Positions 62,538 through 64,000 of a DNA stretch of 64,000 bases are shown piece after piece; position 1 is the stretch's first letter; each line of letters opens with the position of its first letter. The position numbers and the translations under genes were made by a program. Location: contig JAZRVF010000026.1 in assembly GCA_045599005.1 (NCBI GenBank), forward strand, positions 1 through 64,000, given 5' to 3'. The DNA comes from Treponema_I sp045599005. Its GTDB lineage: Bacteria > Spirochaetota > Spirochaetia > Treponematales > Treponemataceae. Below the pieces are notes generated by a model that saw nothing but the letters and a program-made list of their open reading frames with translations, was not told where the DNA came from and did no database searches.

Positions 62538-63179
62538 ATGGAAAAGAAAGTATTTTCAATCGATGGTAAAGAACTCAGGACGATAACATTAGATGAGAAC
62601 GTATTCGGTCTTCCCGTAAATGACGATGTTATCTACTACGCCATCAATAACGAATTAGCAAACAAACGCGTTGGAACAGCCTGTACAAAAGACAGAGCAG
62701 AAGTCCACGGAAGCAATGCAAAACCCTACAAACAGAAGGGAACTGGTAATGCTCGTCGCGGTGATAAAAAATCTCCGCTTCTGAGAGGCGGCGGTGTGGT
62801 ATTTGGACCGAAACCCCGTGATTTCAGTTTTGCTTTGCCCAAGAAAGTAAAGCGTTTGGCAATGAAGTCAATTTTGAGTGGAAAAGCTCAGAATGACACA
62901 TTAACAGTAATCGAAGATTTTTCAGTTGAAAGTGGAAAAACAAAAGACTTGGTTAAGATTCTCAATAATTTTGCAAAAGATGAGAGAACAGTAATCATTC
63001 TGAAAGATGATGATGCTATGATCAAACGTGCTGGACGCAACATTCATAACGTGTCTTTCCTTTCATTCAATCGTCTTCGTGCACATGACCTTTTCTATGC
63101 AAGAAAAGTTCTGGTGCTTGAGACAGCTGTAAAAAATCTTTCTGATTTTTATAGTAACGAAAACGAGGAGGCAAAATAA
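62538..63179 (+). CDS. rplD: 50S ribosomal protein L4
   Basis: 213 residues. Conserved loop KPYKQKGTGNARRGDKKSP (exit-tunnel extension) and GGGVVFGPKPRDF are present. In E. coli L4 also represses its operon. Its stop overlaps the rplW start by one base. Confidence 0.97.
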   Translation: MEKKVFSIDGKELRTITLDENVFGLPVNDDVIYYAINNELANKRVGTACTKDRAEVHGSNAKPYKQKGTGNARRGDKKSPLLRGGGVVFGPKPRDFSFALPKKVKRLAMKSILSGKAQNDTLTVIEDFSVESGKTKDLVKILNNFAKDERTVIILKDDDAMIKRAGRNIHNVSFLSFNRLRAHDLFYARKVLVLETAVKNLSDFYSNENEEAK

Positions 63180-63463
63180 TGATGTATGAAGATATCCTTA
63201 TTGCGCCCGTGTTGTCTGAAAAAGCAACACTTTTGCGTGAAGAAGGCAAATACGTTTTTAAAGTAGCTCCTGAAGCCAATAAATATCAGATTAAAGAAGC
63301 AGTACGCAAACTCTTTAATGTAAAAGTTGTTGACTGTACTGTTATGAATGTCGGTGGAAAAATGAAACGGCTGCGCGGCAGACCGGGACGTACTTCCAGT
63401 TGGAAAAAGGCAATCGTTCGGCTTGCTCCGGGCGAAACAATCAAAGTGTTCGAAGGCGTCTGA
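63179..63463 (+). CDS. rplW: 50S ribosomal protein L23
   Basis: 94 residues (93 if the second ATG at 63182 is used). APVLSEKATLL and KYVFKVAPEANKYQIKEAV, VKVVDCTVMNVGGK are typical. It sits at the tunnel exit and docks trigger factor and SRP. GAGGAGG lies upstream in the rplD end. Confidence 0.96.
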   Translation: MMYEDILIAPVLSEKATLLREEGKYVFKVAPEANKYQIKEAVRKLFNVKVVDCTVMNVGGKMKRLRGRPGRTSSWKKAIVRLAPGETIKVFEGV

Positions 63464-63495
63464 GCCTAAGACCGCGATATTGAAGGAGAACCATA

Positions 63496-64000
63496 ATGGC
63501 TCTTAAAGTATATAAGCCTATTACCGCAGGTACGAGAACCCGTATTGATTTGCGGAGAGACGAGCTTACTGCTGACAGACCTGAGAAAAGTCTGACAAGC
63601 GGACGCAAGTCTAACGGAGGCCGCGGTGCTAAGGGACGTATTTCAGTACGTCATCAAGGCGGCGGACACAAGAGACGGTACCGGGAAATCGATTTCAAAC
63701 GTGATAAACATGGAATCCCTGGAACTGTAAAAACAATTGAATATGATCCTAACAGAAGTGCAAACATTGCGTTGATTTTCTATGCAGATGGAGAAAAACG
63801 CTATATTATCGCTCCTAAAGGATTGGAAATTGGACAGAAAATTGTTTCTGGTGAGAAGGCAGCCCTTGCTTTGGGAAATGCTCTTCCTTTGGAAGCAATC
63901 CCTGTTGGTTTCACTGTTCATAACATCGAATTGAACCTCGGTCGTGGTGGACAGCTTGCCCGTTCTGCAGGAACCAGTGCTCTGGTTGCAGCAAAAGAAG
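63496..64000 (+). CDS. rplB: 50S ribosomal protein L2 (3' end outside window)
   Basis: Reads MALKVYKPITAGTRTRID from the ATG at 63496 (GAAGGAGAA site), then SGRKSNGGRGAKGRISV, RHQGGGHKRRYREIDFKRDK and TVKTIEYDPNRSANIALIFY. 168 codons are visible of an expected ~275; the C-terminal catalytic-centre part is beyond the window. It continues the S10 operon. Confidence 0.96.
   Translation, partial: MALKVYKPITAGTRTRIDLRRDELTADRPEKSLTSGRKSNGGRGAKGRISVRHQGGGHKRRYREIDFKRDKHGIPGTVKTIEYDPNRSANIALIFYADGEKRYIIAPKGLEIGQKIVSGEKAALALGNALPLEAIPVGFTVHNIELNLGRGGQLARSAGTSALVAAKE

Overview
The window looks like a chromosomal segment of a gut- or rumen-type Treponema (spirochaete). The evidence is the style of its binding proteins (signal peptides ending in an Ala-Gly-Gly-Lys stretch, as in treponemal solute-binding proteins), the gene order rpsL-rpsG / tuf-rpsJ-rplC-rplD-rplW-rplB without fusA, a methyl-accepting chemoreceptor, a xylanase and other plant-glycan genes, and a complete reductive route to succinate. 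The species assignment is inference; no 16S gene is present. No insertion sequence, prophage, CRISPR array or tRNA was seen.

Layout. 1-10458: 3' part of a giant surface or secreted protein made of about 21 Ig-like modules, with an internal duplication of about 630 residues. 10571-24915 (minus strand): one long probable operon reading GH105 hydrolase, oppA-B-C-D-F, HAD hydrolase, an unrecognised 252-residue protein, GH38 alpha-mannosidase, an unassigned carbohydrate-active protein, and an MmcQ/YjbR-GNAT fusion. It reads as an oligosaccharide (or glycopeptide) import and breakdown unit. 25277-29974 (plus): ytfQ-ytfR-ytfT-yjfF-like galactofuranose ABC importer. 30202-31454: mntP-rsmG behind a leader with a large dyad and a terminator hairpin. 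31473-36114 (minus): XPB-type helicase, its helicase-associated partner and a PrsW protease. 36243-39246: parAB and a divergent methyltransferase. 39421-42205: small outer-membrane barrel-like protein and a chemoreceptor. 42323-55624: AraC regulator divergent from malate dehydrogenase, then fumC, a HAD hydrolase, hdrBCA, mvhD (flxD), two Fe-S proteins, flxA, and fumarate-reductase-like Fe-S and flavoprotein subunits. 55771-58710 (minus): GH10 xylanase. 58917-64000: ribosomal protein and EF-Tu genes, with a structured non-coding stretch between rpsG and tuf.

How it fits together. The most interesting unit is 43377-55624. Malate dehydrogenase and fumarase make fumarate. An HdrABC-FlxABCD electron-transfer (bifurcation-type) complex is co-transcribed with a fumarate reductase that has no membrane anchor, lacks the His that would carry covalent FAD, and has a second [4Fe-4S] motif in place of the quinone-side [3Fe-4S] motif. 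I infer a soluble NADH-linked, possibly ferredoxin-producing fumarate reductase. The order of the genes and the residues are read from the sequence; the bifurcation coupling is a hypothesis.

Other signals are an apparent set of leaderless promoters (parA, the methyltransferase, XPB, araC), a REP-like double hairpin inserted in the hdr operon next to the one cistron that has lost its ribosome binding site, a 41-bp near-perfect palindrome upstream of mdh, and a candidate structured RNA of about 280 nt in front of tuf.
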